NCBI RefSeq assembly: GCF_001010415.1
Contig: NZ_JPLE01000045.1
Span: forward strand, 1-64,000
Direction of reading: 5' to 3'
Length of the DNA stretch: 64,000 bases
Source: Xanthomonas pisi DSM 18956
GTDB taxonomy: Bacteria > Pseudomonadota > Gammaproteobacteria > Xanthomonadales > Xanthomonadaceae
Below the pieces are notes generated by a model, which had not been told where the DNA came from, searched no databases, and was given only the letters and a program-made list of their open reading frames with translations. The position numbers and the translations under genes were made by a program. Shown piece by piece: positions 54,615-63,221 of the stretch (its first letter is position 1; each line of letters starts with the position of its first letter).

Positions 54615-56111
54615 ATGTCACAACACGCTATCGAGGAGTTCATCGAACGCTGCGTCCAGCTGGTCGATCGCGGCAGCTTGAGTCGCACGCACAAGGCAGC
54701 GCTCATGCGTAGCTTGCTGGGGCTGCAGGCGCGCTACGACACCGGCCTGACCTGGTTCGGCGTGCACACCGAGCTCCTGCGCCATGGCGTGCTGGTGCGT
54801 ACGGCGGTCGAGGACATCGACGATGCGACCCTGCGCGCGCAGGCCCTGGCCGCCGAGGCGCCGGGTTGGCTGGAGGACGCACAGGGCGAGGTCTATCTGC
54901 AATGGCAAGACCAGGCACGCGTGGTCTACCGCCGACCAGACACCGGCCACACGCTACCGCTGGCAGAAGTATTCGGCGACGTTCTCGACCTCGCCCACCA
55001 GGCCGATGACAGCGCGTTGTTCACCGACTGCTACGGCCTGTTGGTCAACAGCTGGCTGGACGAGACCTTCGACGCAGCCGACGGTATCGCCCCCACCCTG
55101 GACGGCCTGCTCGCTTCCGACACCTTGCGCGCCATCCGTGCGCTGGCCGCACTCCGCGCGCTCAAGCCTCGCCGTGGCGCGCCCGAGGACCTGGCCGTGC
55201 CGCGGCTGGCCGACAGCGGCACCTTCGGTGAGATCGAGCGCGAGATGGGTCTGCGGTTTTTCCTGCAGCCCAAGCGCACGCCTGCGGCGTTACGCACTGC
55301 GCGTGACAAGGCCACACGTCAGCAGGTGCGTCTGCGCGAGCTGCTCCCGCAACTGGTGGAGCAACACCTGGGCACATCGCTGCGCGCTGCTGGTTGGTCT
55401 GCTGTCGCGGTTGAAGCGAGCCATCGTTGGCAATGGATCCGCGACCACGACGGCAGCCGTCAGTGTCTGTGGGCCAGCTATGACCCGACCCTGGGCGAGC
55501 TGATGGTCCGGGCGGGGCTGCAGCATGCCCGCCTGCTGGCCTGGCAGCAGCGTGCGGCGACCACGCAGCTGCATGACCTGCATTGCGTGGCCGATGCGGC
55601 CACCTTCCTGGGCAAGCAGGTCCTGGACAGCGCGGACGTGGGCGACTACGGCGGCTGGGCACTGAATCCATCTCACAGCGACGCCGTGCTGAGCGCTGCC
55701 CTGGCCCGTCTGGCGACGGCACTACCCGCACTGGATGTGCACTTCTTCAGCCGCATCACCGATCAGCTGGCCGGCCCCTGGTTCCAACGCTCCGCCGACA
55801 CCTGGCTGCAGCTGCTGGAACACGGCGACGACAACGGCGTGGTGCCGCCCGAGGTGATATTCGCCAGCCCGGACAGCGTGCTGCTGGTATTCGTGTTCTT
55901 CCACCTGGAGTGCGGCGAACAGACACGTGCCAACGCACATGTCGAACAGTTGCGCCAGCGGCTGGCCGCACGCGCCCGTCCAACTGTCTGGCATCGCCAA
56001 TGGCTGGCGCCATTTCTGCAGCAGTGGGAGCACGGGGCAGGCACTGCTCCCATGCCACCGCTGCTGCACCCGCTGCTGCTCGATCACCTGCGCGCAAACG
56101 ATGGCGCCTGA
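54615..56111 (+). CDS. hypothetical cytoplasmic protein, 498 residues
   Basis: AGGAGG (54604-54609) five bases before ATG 54615 makes the start clear. The protein is soluble, acidic and mainly helical, without signal peptide. Segments such as SHRWQWIRDHDGSRQCLWASYDP and DVGDYGGWALNPSHSD look conserved but match no family I recognise. Neighbours are also unassigned (53777, 56287). A link with the SUKH-ankyrin and effector genes downstream is only positional. Confidence 0.72.
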   Translation: MSQHAIEEFIERCVQLVDRGSLSRTHKAALMRSLLGLQARYDTGLTWFGVHTELLRHGVLVRTAVEDIDDATLRAQALAAEAPGWLEDAQGEVYLQWQDQARVVYRRPDTGHTLPLAEVFGDVLDLAHQADDSALFTDCYGLLVNSWLDETFDAADGIAPTLDGLLASDTLRAIRALAALRALKPRRGAPEDLAVPRLADSGTFGEIEREMGLRFFLQPKRTPAALRTARDKATRQQVRLRELLPQLVEQHLGTSLRAAGWSAVAVEASHRWQWIRDHDGSRQCLWASYDPTLGELMVRAGLQHARLLAWQQRAATTQLHDLHCVADAATFLGKQVLDSADVGDYGGWALNPSHSDAVLSAALARLATALPALDVHFFSRITDQLAGPWFQRSADTWLQLLEHGDDNGVVPPEVIFASPDSVLLVFVFFHLECGEQTRANAHVEQLRQRLAARARPTVWHRQWLAPFLQQWEHGAGTAPMPPLLHPLLLDHLRANDGA

Positions 56112-56286
56112 TTGCCGCACCACGCCGCCGATACGCGGCTGGCGCGACTCAGGCGTGTGTACGGAGGCCTTGCAGGTCGACATCTTGCTGCCGCAAGCCG
56201 CGGCGCCGCGCAGGCAACGCGGTGCCGCATTCCAAGGCCTTGTCCGCTTGCAATGCCGGCAGCGCACAGGCATCGCGCACAGCCCC

Positions 56287-57207
56287 TCAATAGCGTAGCG
56301 CCTCCGCTGTGGGTGCCACCGGCGCAAACCGCGCCTTGCTGAAGTCATGCAGCAGCCGAGCCGCCTGCTCACCCTGCTCGGAATAGCGCCGGAAATCGCT
56401 TTTGTACAATCGATACAGGCAGCCGCCCCGCGCGAACACCAGGTCGCCGCCATCCCAGTCGGCCCAGTCGGTGCCGGGCAGGTCCACCAGCACGGCGCCG
56501 TCGCGATCCAGCACGCGATGATCCAGCGCATACCAGGCATCGTTCTGGCGCCCCACGGCACGCAACAGCGATTGCAGCCGACGCCCGCCACTGCCGTCCT
56601 TCTCCCACACGCGTGGGCGCGTGAAGCCGTAGAGCACGCCGCTTCGCAAACCGCCGCGTTCGCCCTCACCGCCGTCGAGCGTTCGCCAGCCAGCGCGCTG
56701 CCGCAGCATGCTGTCGATCGGCTCGTCTTCGCCACCGCCGGACCATTGCCCGAACGGCCGCACCGTCATCCCGTGCTTCAGACCGAAGCCGGTCGGCAGC
56801 GGAAACGGCTCGCGGCCTGCCTGCGGGCGATGATTCAACAGCAAGGTCTGCTCGTCCTCAAACGCACCACCGCCACCCCACGCGTCCCCCTTGGGCCACA
56901 GCGCCAGCGCGGTGAAGAACGGCGGGCGCGACAGCGCGGTCCAGGTCCCGAAATCGCCCTTGTGCTTGGCCGCGAAATACACCAGCAGCCGCCCCGACGG
57001 CGACAGGTCGCAACGCCGTTCGTAGATGCGGCCCTTGAACCACTGCCCATGCTCGAACGTGTCCGTGCGCAAGTCCCAGCGGATCAGCTGTAGCTGCTTG
57101 CTGGGCCCACGCCGGAAGATCACCCCGGTGCGTGCGTCCCGCGCCAGCAGGACATACAGCCGCGTGGCCGGGGTGAACCTGTCTTCCATCTGCGATGTCG
57201 ATTGCAT
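56287..57207 (-). CDS. hypothetical protein with WD/propeller-like features
   Basis: 306 residues. GGAGG directly abuts ATG 57213, so translation more likely begins at ATG 57207, six bases on. The sequence is rich in Trp/Gly/Asp turns (RWDLRTDTFEHGQWFKGRIYERR, LSPSGRLLVYFAA, FARGGCLYRLYKSDF) that suggest a beta-propeller. No signal peptide. No family recognised. It is divergent from the SUKH-ankyrin gene, with 264 bp between. Confidence 0.7.
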   Translation of the reverse strand: MQSTSQMEDRFTPATRLYVLLARDARTGVIFRRGPSKQLQLIRWDLRTDTFEHGQWFKGRIYERRCDLSPSGRLLVYFAAKHKGDFGTWTALSRPPFFTALALWPKGDAWGGGGAFEDEQTLLLNHRPQAGREPFPLPTGFGLKHGMTVRPFGQWSGGGEDEPIDSMLRQRAGWRTLDGGEGERGGLRSGVLYGFTRPRVWEKDGSGGRRLQSLLRAVGRQNDAWYALDHRVLDRDGAVLVDLPGTDWADWDGGDLVFARGGCLYRLYKSDFRRYSEQGEQAARLLHDFSKARFAPVAPTAEALRY

Positions 57208-57459
57208 CTGCATCCTCCGTGGATTGACGTTTCTCCCGCACCGATGCAGTGCAGCCGCATCCGGCTGCAGGCCGCATGTAGCGCAGCCACAGCCCGGTCG
57301 TGCCGATTATCGAGCCCAGGCAACAGAGCGCAAGATCTCCGCTGCAGGCATTCCGAGGTCGCGCCCTGGTGTCTCGCTCGCGCGTTGCCTGCTGCCGGGC
57401 ACTGATCCCCTCGCGCGTTATCCTTCGCCCCGCAAGCAGCTGTCTCTTCCGCCTTCTGC

Positions 57460-57464
57460 GAGGA
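57460..57464 (+). promoter_or_regulatory. ribosome binding site for a CTG start
   Basis: GAGGA, seven bases before CTG 57472. No ATG, GTG or TTG occurs in this frame between the preceding stop and ATG 57535, which lies within the signal peptide. Confidence 0.6.
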
Positions 57465-57471
57465 ACCGCAT

Positions 57472-59643
57472 CTGAGCAATGTCACCCGTCGTCAGTTTCT
57501 CGAAGCCGGCATCGTCGCCCTGGGCACAGCGGGCATGCTCGGTGCCTGCGCCACGCAGGACAGCGCCCTGCACACGCGCTGGAGCCAGTGGCAGGCGAAA
57601 TGGCGCTGGATGGAAGCCATCGCCCGCAAGCGCCGTTGGCAGGTGACGCCGCTGCTCATCGCCCCGCCTGCGACAGAACGCCAGCTGCTATCGCTCGAAC
57701 GCCGTCACCGCCTGCCGATCCCCGCCCAACTGCGCCATGTCCTACGCGAGCTGTCGGCGCAAGTGAGCTTCGGCTGGTCTGTGCCCTCGCACCTGCGCGC
57801 GATGGAACAGCAAGATTTGCCGTCGATGAGCTGCAACCGCGACGCGGTGTGGAGCCTGACGCACATCGATACGATGGCCCTGCCCGTGTTTCTGGGCTGG
57901 AAGCAGGAGCTGGCCACGCGCGATCTGTCCGAGGCACCCAACAGTCCTGCACTGTGGGAACACCAGTTCGCTTTCTACAGCCTCATCAACGGCGACTGGC
58001 TGACCATCGACACCACACATGCGGATCCGGCCAGGCAACCGGTGCGCTATTTCTCGCACGAGCTGGAGATGCTGCACGGCCTGGCACTGGCGCCGGACTT
58101 CTTCAGCTTCATCACCCAGATGTCGGCGCTGGGCATGGCCGGCACCGAATGGGCCTCGTGGATGCGCTTCGGCAACGGCCAGAAAGACGACACCTTCTAC
58201 CTGGATGCTGGCAACGAGGGCTCAAAGGCGTGGCTGGCCTGGCTGCAACGCGACCCGGCGCAGCCCGGCCCCGATACGCCGCCGCTGCCCATCGTGGAGC
58301 GCAGCGCGGCCGATCGCGCATTGCTGGACGCCGCACGCGCCAATTCACTCGTCGGCGTCGAGGCCGCATTGCTGGCAGGCGCCGTCCCCGACTGCACGCC
58401 GGACAGCGACTGGCTGATGGAACACACCGCATCCGACCAAGAATTTTCCACCGCCATCCATTACGCCACCCGGCACGACAACACGGCCATGATCGAGCGC
58501 CTGCTCAAGGCCGGCGCAACGCTCAATACACGGCTGCTGCCGCTCAATACCGCGGTCAAACACAGCACGCTGGCCACCGTGCGCTGGCTCATCGCGCACG
58601 GCGCACGCGTCAACGGCTGGGCCAATCAGCGGTACTGGCCGCTGCACGACCTGGTGGTCACCCGCGGGCCGATCGCCGCAATGACGCGTGCGCACTACCG
58701 CCAGCACCTGATCGACAGCCACAGCGTCGGCAACCTCGACTCACTGGATGCCCTGATCGCCCAAGCCCAGGATGCACAGACCCGCGCGCGCTATCGCGCC
58801 GCCAAGCGCGCCCTGCAGCAGGCCAGCCAGGAGGCGGTGAAAGACGTCGACAGCCAGCTGCGCAACCACCTCAGCCTGCAGGACTATCTGGACATGCTGG
58901 AAGCGCTGCTGGACGCCGGCGCCGACCCGGACGCACGTTGGGACAACGGCACCACCATGCTCGGCTGGGGCGGCGTGGCCACCGCACGCGTGCTGCTGGC
59001 GCACGGCGCCGATCCCAACGTGCGCGACATCCACGGCACCACGCCGATCCACACCGCCAGCACCGGCGAAAAGGTACGCGTGCTGGTCGCCGGCGGCGCC
59101 GATATCAACGCGCACGCCATCGCACAGAACACCGACGACTCGCAGCACTACACACCGCTGCAGTCGGCGCTGCTCTCCCACACGCTCGACGGCGACAGCC
59201 CCATCACCGCGCTGCTGGAACTGGGCGCGGACGCCACCCGCACCGACGCCGATGGCCGTTCGTCGCTGGCCTATTGCTTCCAGCCGGACCTGGTGCGCCT
59301 GATCATGAGCAAGGGGCAGGACCCGCTGGCCCTGCAACCGGGCCAGCAAACCCTGTTGCATAACCTCACCGCCCGTCACTGGCTCCCGCGCCACACGTTC
59401 CCGAAGGAAGTGGTCTTTCTCGATTTTCTGCTGAGCCTGGGGATCGACATCAACGCGCGCGACGCCAGGGGCCGCACCCTGCTGCACTACGCCGCCGAAC
59501 AGGAAAGCAACGATGAGAGCGCGCCCAATTACGCGCTCGTCCTGGCCCGGGGTGCCGACAAAACCATCAAGGACAACGATGGCAAGCGCGCCGTCGACCT
59601 GTTTGCCACCTCGCTGCAGACGGTGCGGGCGGCATTGCGGTGA
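57472..59643 (+). CDS. Tat-exported SUKH-ankyrin lipoprotein, probable CTG start
   Basis: 723 residues if begun at CTG. The N-terminus then reads SNVTRRQFLEAGIVALGTAG and ends in the lipobox LGAC. Together these form a twin-arginine signal with lipoprotein processing. Beginning at ATG 57535 would remove the signal. Residues about 55-220 resemble a SUKH (SMI1/KNR4) domain (APPATERQLLSLERRHRLPI, VLRELSA). About nine ankyrin-type units follow from about 290 (LLDAGADPDAR, LLAHGADPNVRDIHGTTPIH, INARDARGRTLLHYAAEQ). SUKH and ankyrin domains are common in toxin immunity, and the effector array starts 130 bp downstream on the other strand. Confidence 0.75.
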   Translation: MSNVTRRQFLEAGIVALGTAGMLGACATQDSALHTRWSQWQAKWRWMEAIARKRRWQVTPLLIAPPATERQLLSLERRHRLPIPAQLRHVLRELSAQVSFGWSVPSHLRAMEQQDLPSMSCNRDAVWSLTHIDTMALPVFLGWKQELATRDLSEAPNSPALWEHQFAFYSLINGDWLTIDTTHADPARQPVRYFSHELEMLHGLALAPDFFSFITQMSALGMAGTEWASWMRFGNGQKDDTFYLDAGNEGSKAWLAWLQRDPAQPGPDTPPLPIVERSAADRALLDAARANSLVGVEAALLAGAVPDCTPDSDWLMEHTASDQEFSTAIHYATRHDNTAMIERLLKAGATLNTRLLPLNTAVKHSTLATVRWLIAHGARVNGWANQRYWPLHDLVVTRGPIAAMTRAHYRQHLIDSHSVGNLDSLDALIAQAQDAQTRARYRAAKRALQQASQEAVKDVDSQLRNHLSLQDYLDMLEALLDAGADPDARWDNGTTMLGWGGVATARVLLAHGADPNVRDIHGTTPIHTASTGEKVRVLVAGGADINAHAIAQNTDDSQHYTPLQSALLSHTLDGDSPITALLELGADATRTDADGRSSLAYCFQPDLVRLIMSKGQDPLALQPGQQTLLHNLTARHWLPRHTFPKEVVFLDFLLSLGIDINARDARGRTLLHYAAEQESNDESAPNYALVLARGADKTIKDNDGKRAVDLFATSLQTVRAALR

Positions 59644-59773
59644 CCGTCATGCGGTGACCATTACCGGAGCCAGACATCACGCGTCAGCATGTGCGCGCCA
59701 GTCTTCCCTCGATGACTGAGCCGTCAAAGGCAACACGTCGGCAGCACCTACCACCAGCCTCCCACTGGGCCGC

Positions 59774-60640
59774 CTAGCGTCCAGGCGCAGGTGCTTGTTG
59801 TGTCGCCTGCGATTGCGCTTGGTCGTAGGCCTGGACGGCGTTGTGCTGATCGGCGGTGTAAACACTCTGCCGCATATCAGGTGCCGGCGTGTTCGCGTCT
59901 ACCTGTGCACGAAATCCTGGCGTCTTGCCAGAGACGAAGATCTGGTCGTCACGCAGAACGGCGCCGGCGAGCTGGTCAACCCGTTCCATACCCGCCTGCT
60001 TTGCGGCAATCATGACCTCGGCCACCTTGGTATCGGACACCGATGCAGGCAGCTGCCCACGCAGCGTATTGAAGTACGCACGGTCCGGATGCGTGTCTGG
60101 GAACCTGTCATGCGCCTGGTCCTGCAGGCGCGATACATCCTTGTTGACACGGTCAACATCGCCGCTGGTCACAAGATCACGCTGAGGATCTCCCTGGGGC
60201 CGCGCCAGGCGTGGATCGTCGGGAAACAGCTGCCTGAGCCGCGGATCGTTCAAACCGGTCGCCAGATTGCCCTGGCGCAGGGCAGCGTAGGCCTGTCGCG
60301 CCAGCTCATCCTGCCCGGAGGTCTGATCGCCGAGCCGGCGACCGGCTTCGTTGTTCCATAGATCCATGCGATGTTCGTAGGGATCATTTGGATGGGCTGG
60401 CCCAATTTCGGCATCATCTCCGAACCTGCGTGCGATCCACTGCTGACCTAACGCAAGCTGGGTGACACGGCCGCTGGTATACGCATGTCGAAAGGCATCG
60501 AGCTCATCGTTGTGCCCCTGCGATTGGAAGGTGCCATCGGGACGCTTTGCCAAGGTGATGCCGCTCAGCTGTTCGTAGTGCCGATAGGCTTCCTGCTCAA
60601 TCTGACGCTTGGCACCCTTCGGATCGGTGATGTCGACCAT
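59774..60640 (-). CDS. predicted X-T4SS effector, DUF6973-like toxin domain + XVIPCD
   Basis: 288 residues. The N-terminal half (about 30-105) has NDELDAFRHAYTSGR ... AHPNDPYEHRMDLWNNEAGR, the His/Asp/Asn pattern of DUF6973-type toxins. The C-terminal 120 residues (HPDRAYFNTLRGQLPASV, VAEVMIAAKQAG, DDQIFV, ending in a Gln-rich tail) match the XVIPCD signal for the VirD4 coupling protein. It should be injected into rival bacteria. The start has GGGAGG overlapping the end of the immunity gene upstream (3 bp apart). Target unknown; periplasmic attack is suggested by the lipoprotein partner. Confidence 0.85.
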   Translation of the reverse strand: MVDITDPKGAKRQIEQEAYRHYEQLSGITLAKRPDGTFQSQGHNDELDAFRHAYTSGRVTQLALGQQWIARRFGDDAEIGPAHPNDPYEHRMDLWNNEAGRRLGDQTSGQDELARQAYAALRQGNLATGLNDPRLRQLFPDDPRLARPQGDPQRDLVTSGDVDRVNKDVSRLQDQAHDRFPDTHPDRAYFNTLRGQLPASVSDTKVAEVMIAAKQAGMERVDQLAGAVLRDDQIFVSGKTPGFRAQVDANTPAPDMRQSVYTADQHNAVQAYDQAQSQATQQAPAPGR

Positions 60641-60643
60641 GGC

Positions 60644-61057
60644 TTAGCCTCCCTGCGCTGCCTTCTGAAACTCGATAGGCCCTTGATAGCCCGGATACTT
60701 CTTCTTGATCAGGATGCGATCGGATGGCGTGACACAACTGTCCTCCAGGGAATTGCTCACATGTGCCTCATCCACGAAGAACTCTTCATAGGGCAACGGC
60801 AGCACGGATGTCTCTCCGTCGCGATCGAACTTCAGCAACAGGCTGTCATCGCGCTCGAAGCACAGCGTCTTCCAAGGAAAATCGGTCAGCTTGCCGGCTT
60901 CGACCACCGCCGAGTCCTTGCCGGCCAGCAGCGTCACAACATGCTCGGAGAACTGTTTTTTTGAGATTGGCGGCTCGGTCATGGCGCATCCTGCAAAGGT
61001 GGCAACGACCACTGCGGCCGATACCCAAACGTAAGGACGGAAGATAGCGAATGACAT
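60644..61057 (-). CDS. predicted immunity lipoprotein for the adjacent effector
   Basis: 137 residues. The signal peptide ends in the lipobox FAGC (Cys about 24). The mature part is small and acidic (ISKKQFSEHVVTLLAGKDSAV, CFERDDSLLLKFDRDGE). Its stop codon lies 3 bp before the effector gene, so the two are cotranscribed with the antidote first. This is typical of X-T4SS effector-immunity pairs. No Pfam family recognised. GGAG lies about 10 bases before the ATG at 61057. Confidence 0.78.
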   Translation of the reverse strand: MSFAIFRPYVWVSAAVVVATFAGCAMTEPPISKKQFSEHVVTLLAGKDSAVVEAGKLTDFPWKTLCFERDDSLLLKFDRDGETSVLPLPYEEFFVDEAHVSNSLEDSCVTPSDRILIKKKYPGYQGPIEFQKAAQGG

Positions 61058-61188
61058 ACGGCGCGGCTCCTTCCTGCGGTAGAGCGATGTTTTACCAGAA
61101 GCGGCCAGCCGGCACAGCACCTCGCCTACCTCTCTACAGGGTGCGCTTGACGGAGCGTTTAACAGTCCCAGCAACATTGCACTAGGCC

Positions 61189-62187
61189 TCACACCATACG
61201 GTGTTGAGGCGCAATCGACTGCTCTCGCTGTTGCTCCTGCTGCTGGAATTGCTGTTGGCGCTGCGTTTCGCCCAAGGCCTGCAATTGCGCCAAAGATTGC
61301 TCGACGGGCTGCGCTATCGCCTCGCTCGTCTTCATATGCGCCATCTTGTGGGCGGGATCGTTCAACGCGCCTTCCACAACGAAGACGTTCTCTCCCCCCT
61401 GCACGGACTTGGTGTTCTCGCTCAGCACGACATGATCGATCCGCGACAGTCCGTGTTCTTTGGCCAGATGTGCGCTGCTTGCCGCCAGCCGGGCACTGTT
61501 GTCGTCGTACTCTCTGCCAAGACCCTGTTCAAGGCGGCGAACGGCCTGCTCTGCTTGGTGATGAAGTGGGTCACGAGGCTGTTGGTTCACGGCGGTTGCA
61601 TTAGCGTCGCCTGTAGATCTCTGATCCCCTGGCGCCTGCGCATCTCCAATCACCTTCTGCCAGAAAAGCTGAGGCGGCTTCGGATTGCTGTGCTCTTTGT
61701 TCAAGTCACTGTCCGGCATCGGAGCATGGATGCTCTTGATGTCATCAACATTTCCTACAGGCTTAAGCGCGCCCTCAAAATCCTTGTCGACCCCCTGCTT
61801 GGTGGTGCGGTGCAATCCCGCATAGTTCAGCGCGCCCCAAGTGAAGTCGATGCAGCTATTGGAAGCACCGCCGTACTCCATATCAAAATTATGCTTCGCC
61901 GGCGACCTGCCAAATTCTTTTAGCTTCTCGTATTGCGACTGATCGATCTCCATCGTGCGCGAATAATAAGGATCTTTATAATTCCTGACATCGTCTTTGA
62001 AGACCTTTCCTGGCCCACTTGACTCACCGTGCTTTGCGGGAGCAAATCCATAGCTATTAACTTCCGCGCCATCACTCACTGTGTAATACATGTGGCCGGC
62101 CATTGAGTTTCCGCCGCCGATCAAGAGCGGAGTACCTGCCGAAGCGACGTAAATGGTGACGGTGTAGCGCTTGTCGTGATCATCCAT
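61189..62187 (-). CDS. predicted X-T4SS effector, papain-like amidase domain + XVIPCD
   Basis: 332 residues from ATG 62187 (a GTG at 62196 is the other option). The N-terminal domain (about 20-125) shows AGHMYYTVSDG and later ASNSCIDFTWGALNYAGL. The His and Cys in that order, with the following helix, fit a permuted papain-like peptidase or amidase. The C-terminal part is a canonical XVIPCD (LAKEHGLSRIDHVVLSE, GENVFVVEGALNDPAHKMAH) with a Gln-rich tail. Murein peptide cleavage in the victim periplasm is inferred. The immunity candidate ends 12 bp upstream. Confidence 0.82.
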   Translation of the reverse strand: MDDHDKRYTVTIYVASAGTPLLIGGGNSMAGHMYYTVSDGAEVNSYGFAPAKHGESSGPGKVFKDDVRNYKDPYYSRTMEIDQSQYEKLKEFGRSPAKHNFDMEYGGASNSCIDFTWGALNYAGLHRTTKQGVDKDFEGALKPVGNVDDIKSIHAPMPDSDLNKEHSNPKPPQLFWQKVIGDAQAPGDQRSTGDANATAVNQQPRDPLHHQAEQAVRRLEQGLGREYDDNSARLAASSAHLAKEHGLSRIDHVVLSENTKSVQGGENVFVVEGALNDPAHKMAHMKTSEAIAQPVEQSLAQLQALGETQRQQQFQQQEQQREQSIAPQHRMV

Positions 62188-62198
62188 GTCATGCACAC

Positions 62199-62840
62199 CT
62201 ATTTTGCTTTGTGAGTGTAAGCAATGAGCAGCTGCGCGTTAGCGTCCCCCAAAACCTGCCGATTCTGATCAATGCGCAACCGAAGACGATAGCGACCAGA
62301 CGGGAGGGAAGTACTGTAAGCGAATGCAAGTTCCTCTGAAACCATACCTCTCGGGGGCAATCCGGCGTTTTCCATTGTCGCAACATCTGCATTGAGCGCG
62401 AACAATCCCTTTGCAATACCGTCTACTGCGATCGTGACGGGCTTCTCTTGCTCTCTTCCAACACGCTGGCTGCGTAGCAGCTCCACCGGGACCGATCCGG
62501 CCTGCTCAGTGTGCTCCAGATGCACGACTGCAACGACATCAGCGCGTACTAGACGCTCAGCGACATCTGCCACCACGCCGGTGTCACTTCCAGTCAGTAG
62601 AATACCGACAAAGATCGGCGGATTCGTATCGTCCGGCAGAGCAGGCACCTCGAACTCAAGCACCATTTCTTCGCCGTCGTGCGAAGGCAAGCTTCGCGTG
62701 AATGGCACTGCGGATTGCATACCTGACTGCTCCTTTGCGATGGGTGTATTTGCGGGAGGTGATTGCATGCTGCAGCCTACAATCAGGCAAATGGCCAGTG
62801 CCATAACTGCAAAGCGCACTCGATCGTTTGCAATGGGCAC
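62199..62840 (-). CDS. predicted immunity lipoprotein, DUF5625-like
   Basis: 213 residues from GTG 62840, preceded by AGGAGA. Signal peptide with lipobox VGC (Cys about 23). The mature part has MVLEFEVPALPDDTNPPIFVG and ends with SLPSGRYRLRLRIDQNR, which resembles the DUF5625 family found beside toxin genes; the match is tentative. Its stop is 11 bp before the effector gene downstream. Outer-membrane lipoprotein facing the periplasm by prediction, to neutralise that effector. Confidence 0.72.
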   Translation of the reverse strand: MPIANDRVRFAVMALAICLIVGCSMQSPPANTPIAKEQSGMQSAVPFTRSLPSHDGEEMVLEFEVPALPDDTNPPIFVGILLTGSDTGVVADVAERLVRADVVAVVHLEHTEQAGSVPVELLRSQRVGREQEKPVTIAVDGIAKGLFALNADVATMENAGLPPRGMVSEELAFAYSTSLPSGRYRLRLRIDQNRQVLGDANAQLLIAYTHKAK

Positions 62841-62990
62841 CGTATCTCTCCTAAAAGTGTGAAGCTTAAGCTGACGTTTGACGGAAGTAGGCTTCGAAGA
62901 GCATGAGGCCATTTGGCCGCTCCTTGCGCCCAACATGCTGCATCGTATCGCTTGCCCCTCTCCACGGCTAACTCCGCTCATCGCTGGACG

Positions 62991-63205
62991 CTACAATCGC
63001 TCCACCGGCACCACCAACACCAGCAGCTCCATCCCCCCGCGCTCGCAGTGGTGCGCAGCTTGGTGCCGATGGCAAAGCCCAGTTGTTCCAGCCATAGGCC
63101 ACTGAGGCGGACGTGGGACACGTGCTGGTCGTCGGGGTTAATGGGTATAGCTGACGGCACATTGGCGTGCATTGACGCGCATAGCGAGCGGCGTCCAGAC
63201 TTCAC
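62991..63205 (-). pseudogene. SymE-like toxin, frameshifted
   Basis: The first frame reads HVRLSGLWLEQLGFAIGTKLR, matching the core of SymE-family proteins (the AbrB-like fold of a type I toxin). After TKLRTT the family ending (ERGGMELLVLVVPVERL) is in another frame, reaching a stop at 62991-62993. One base appears to be missing near 63050. The gene lies between two effector units. If not an error, it is inactive. Confidence 0.72.
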
Positions 63206-63221
63206 CCTGCCTTGTTGAACC

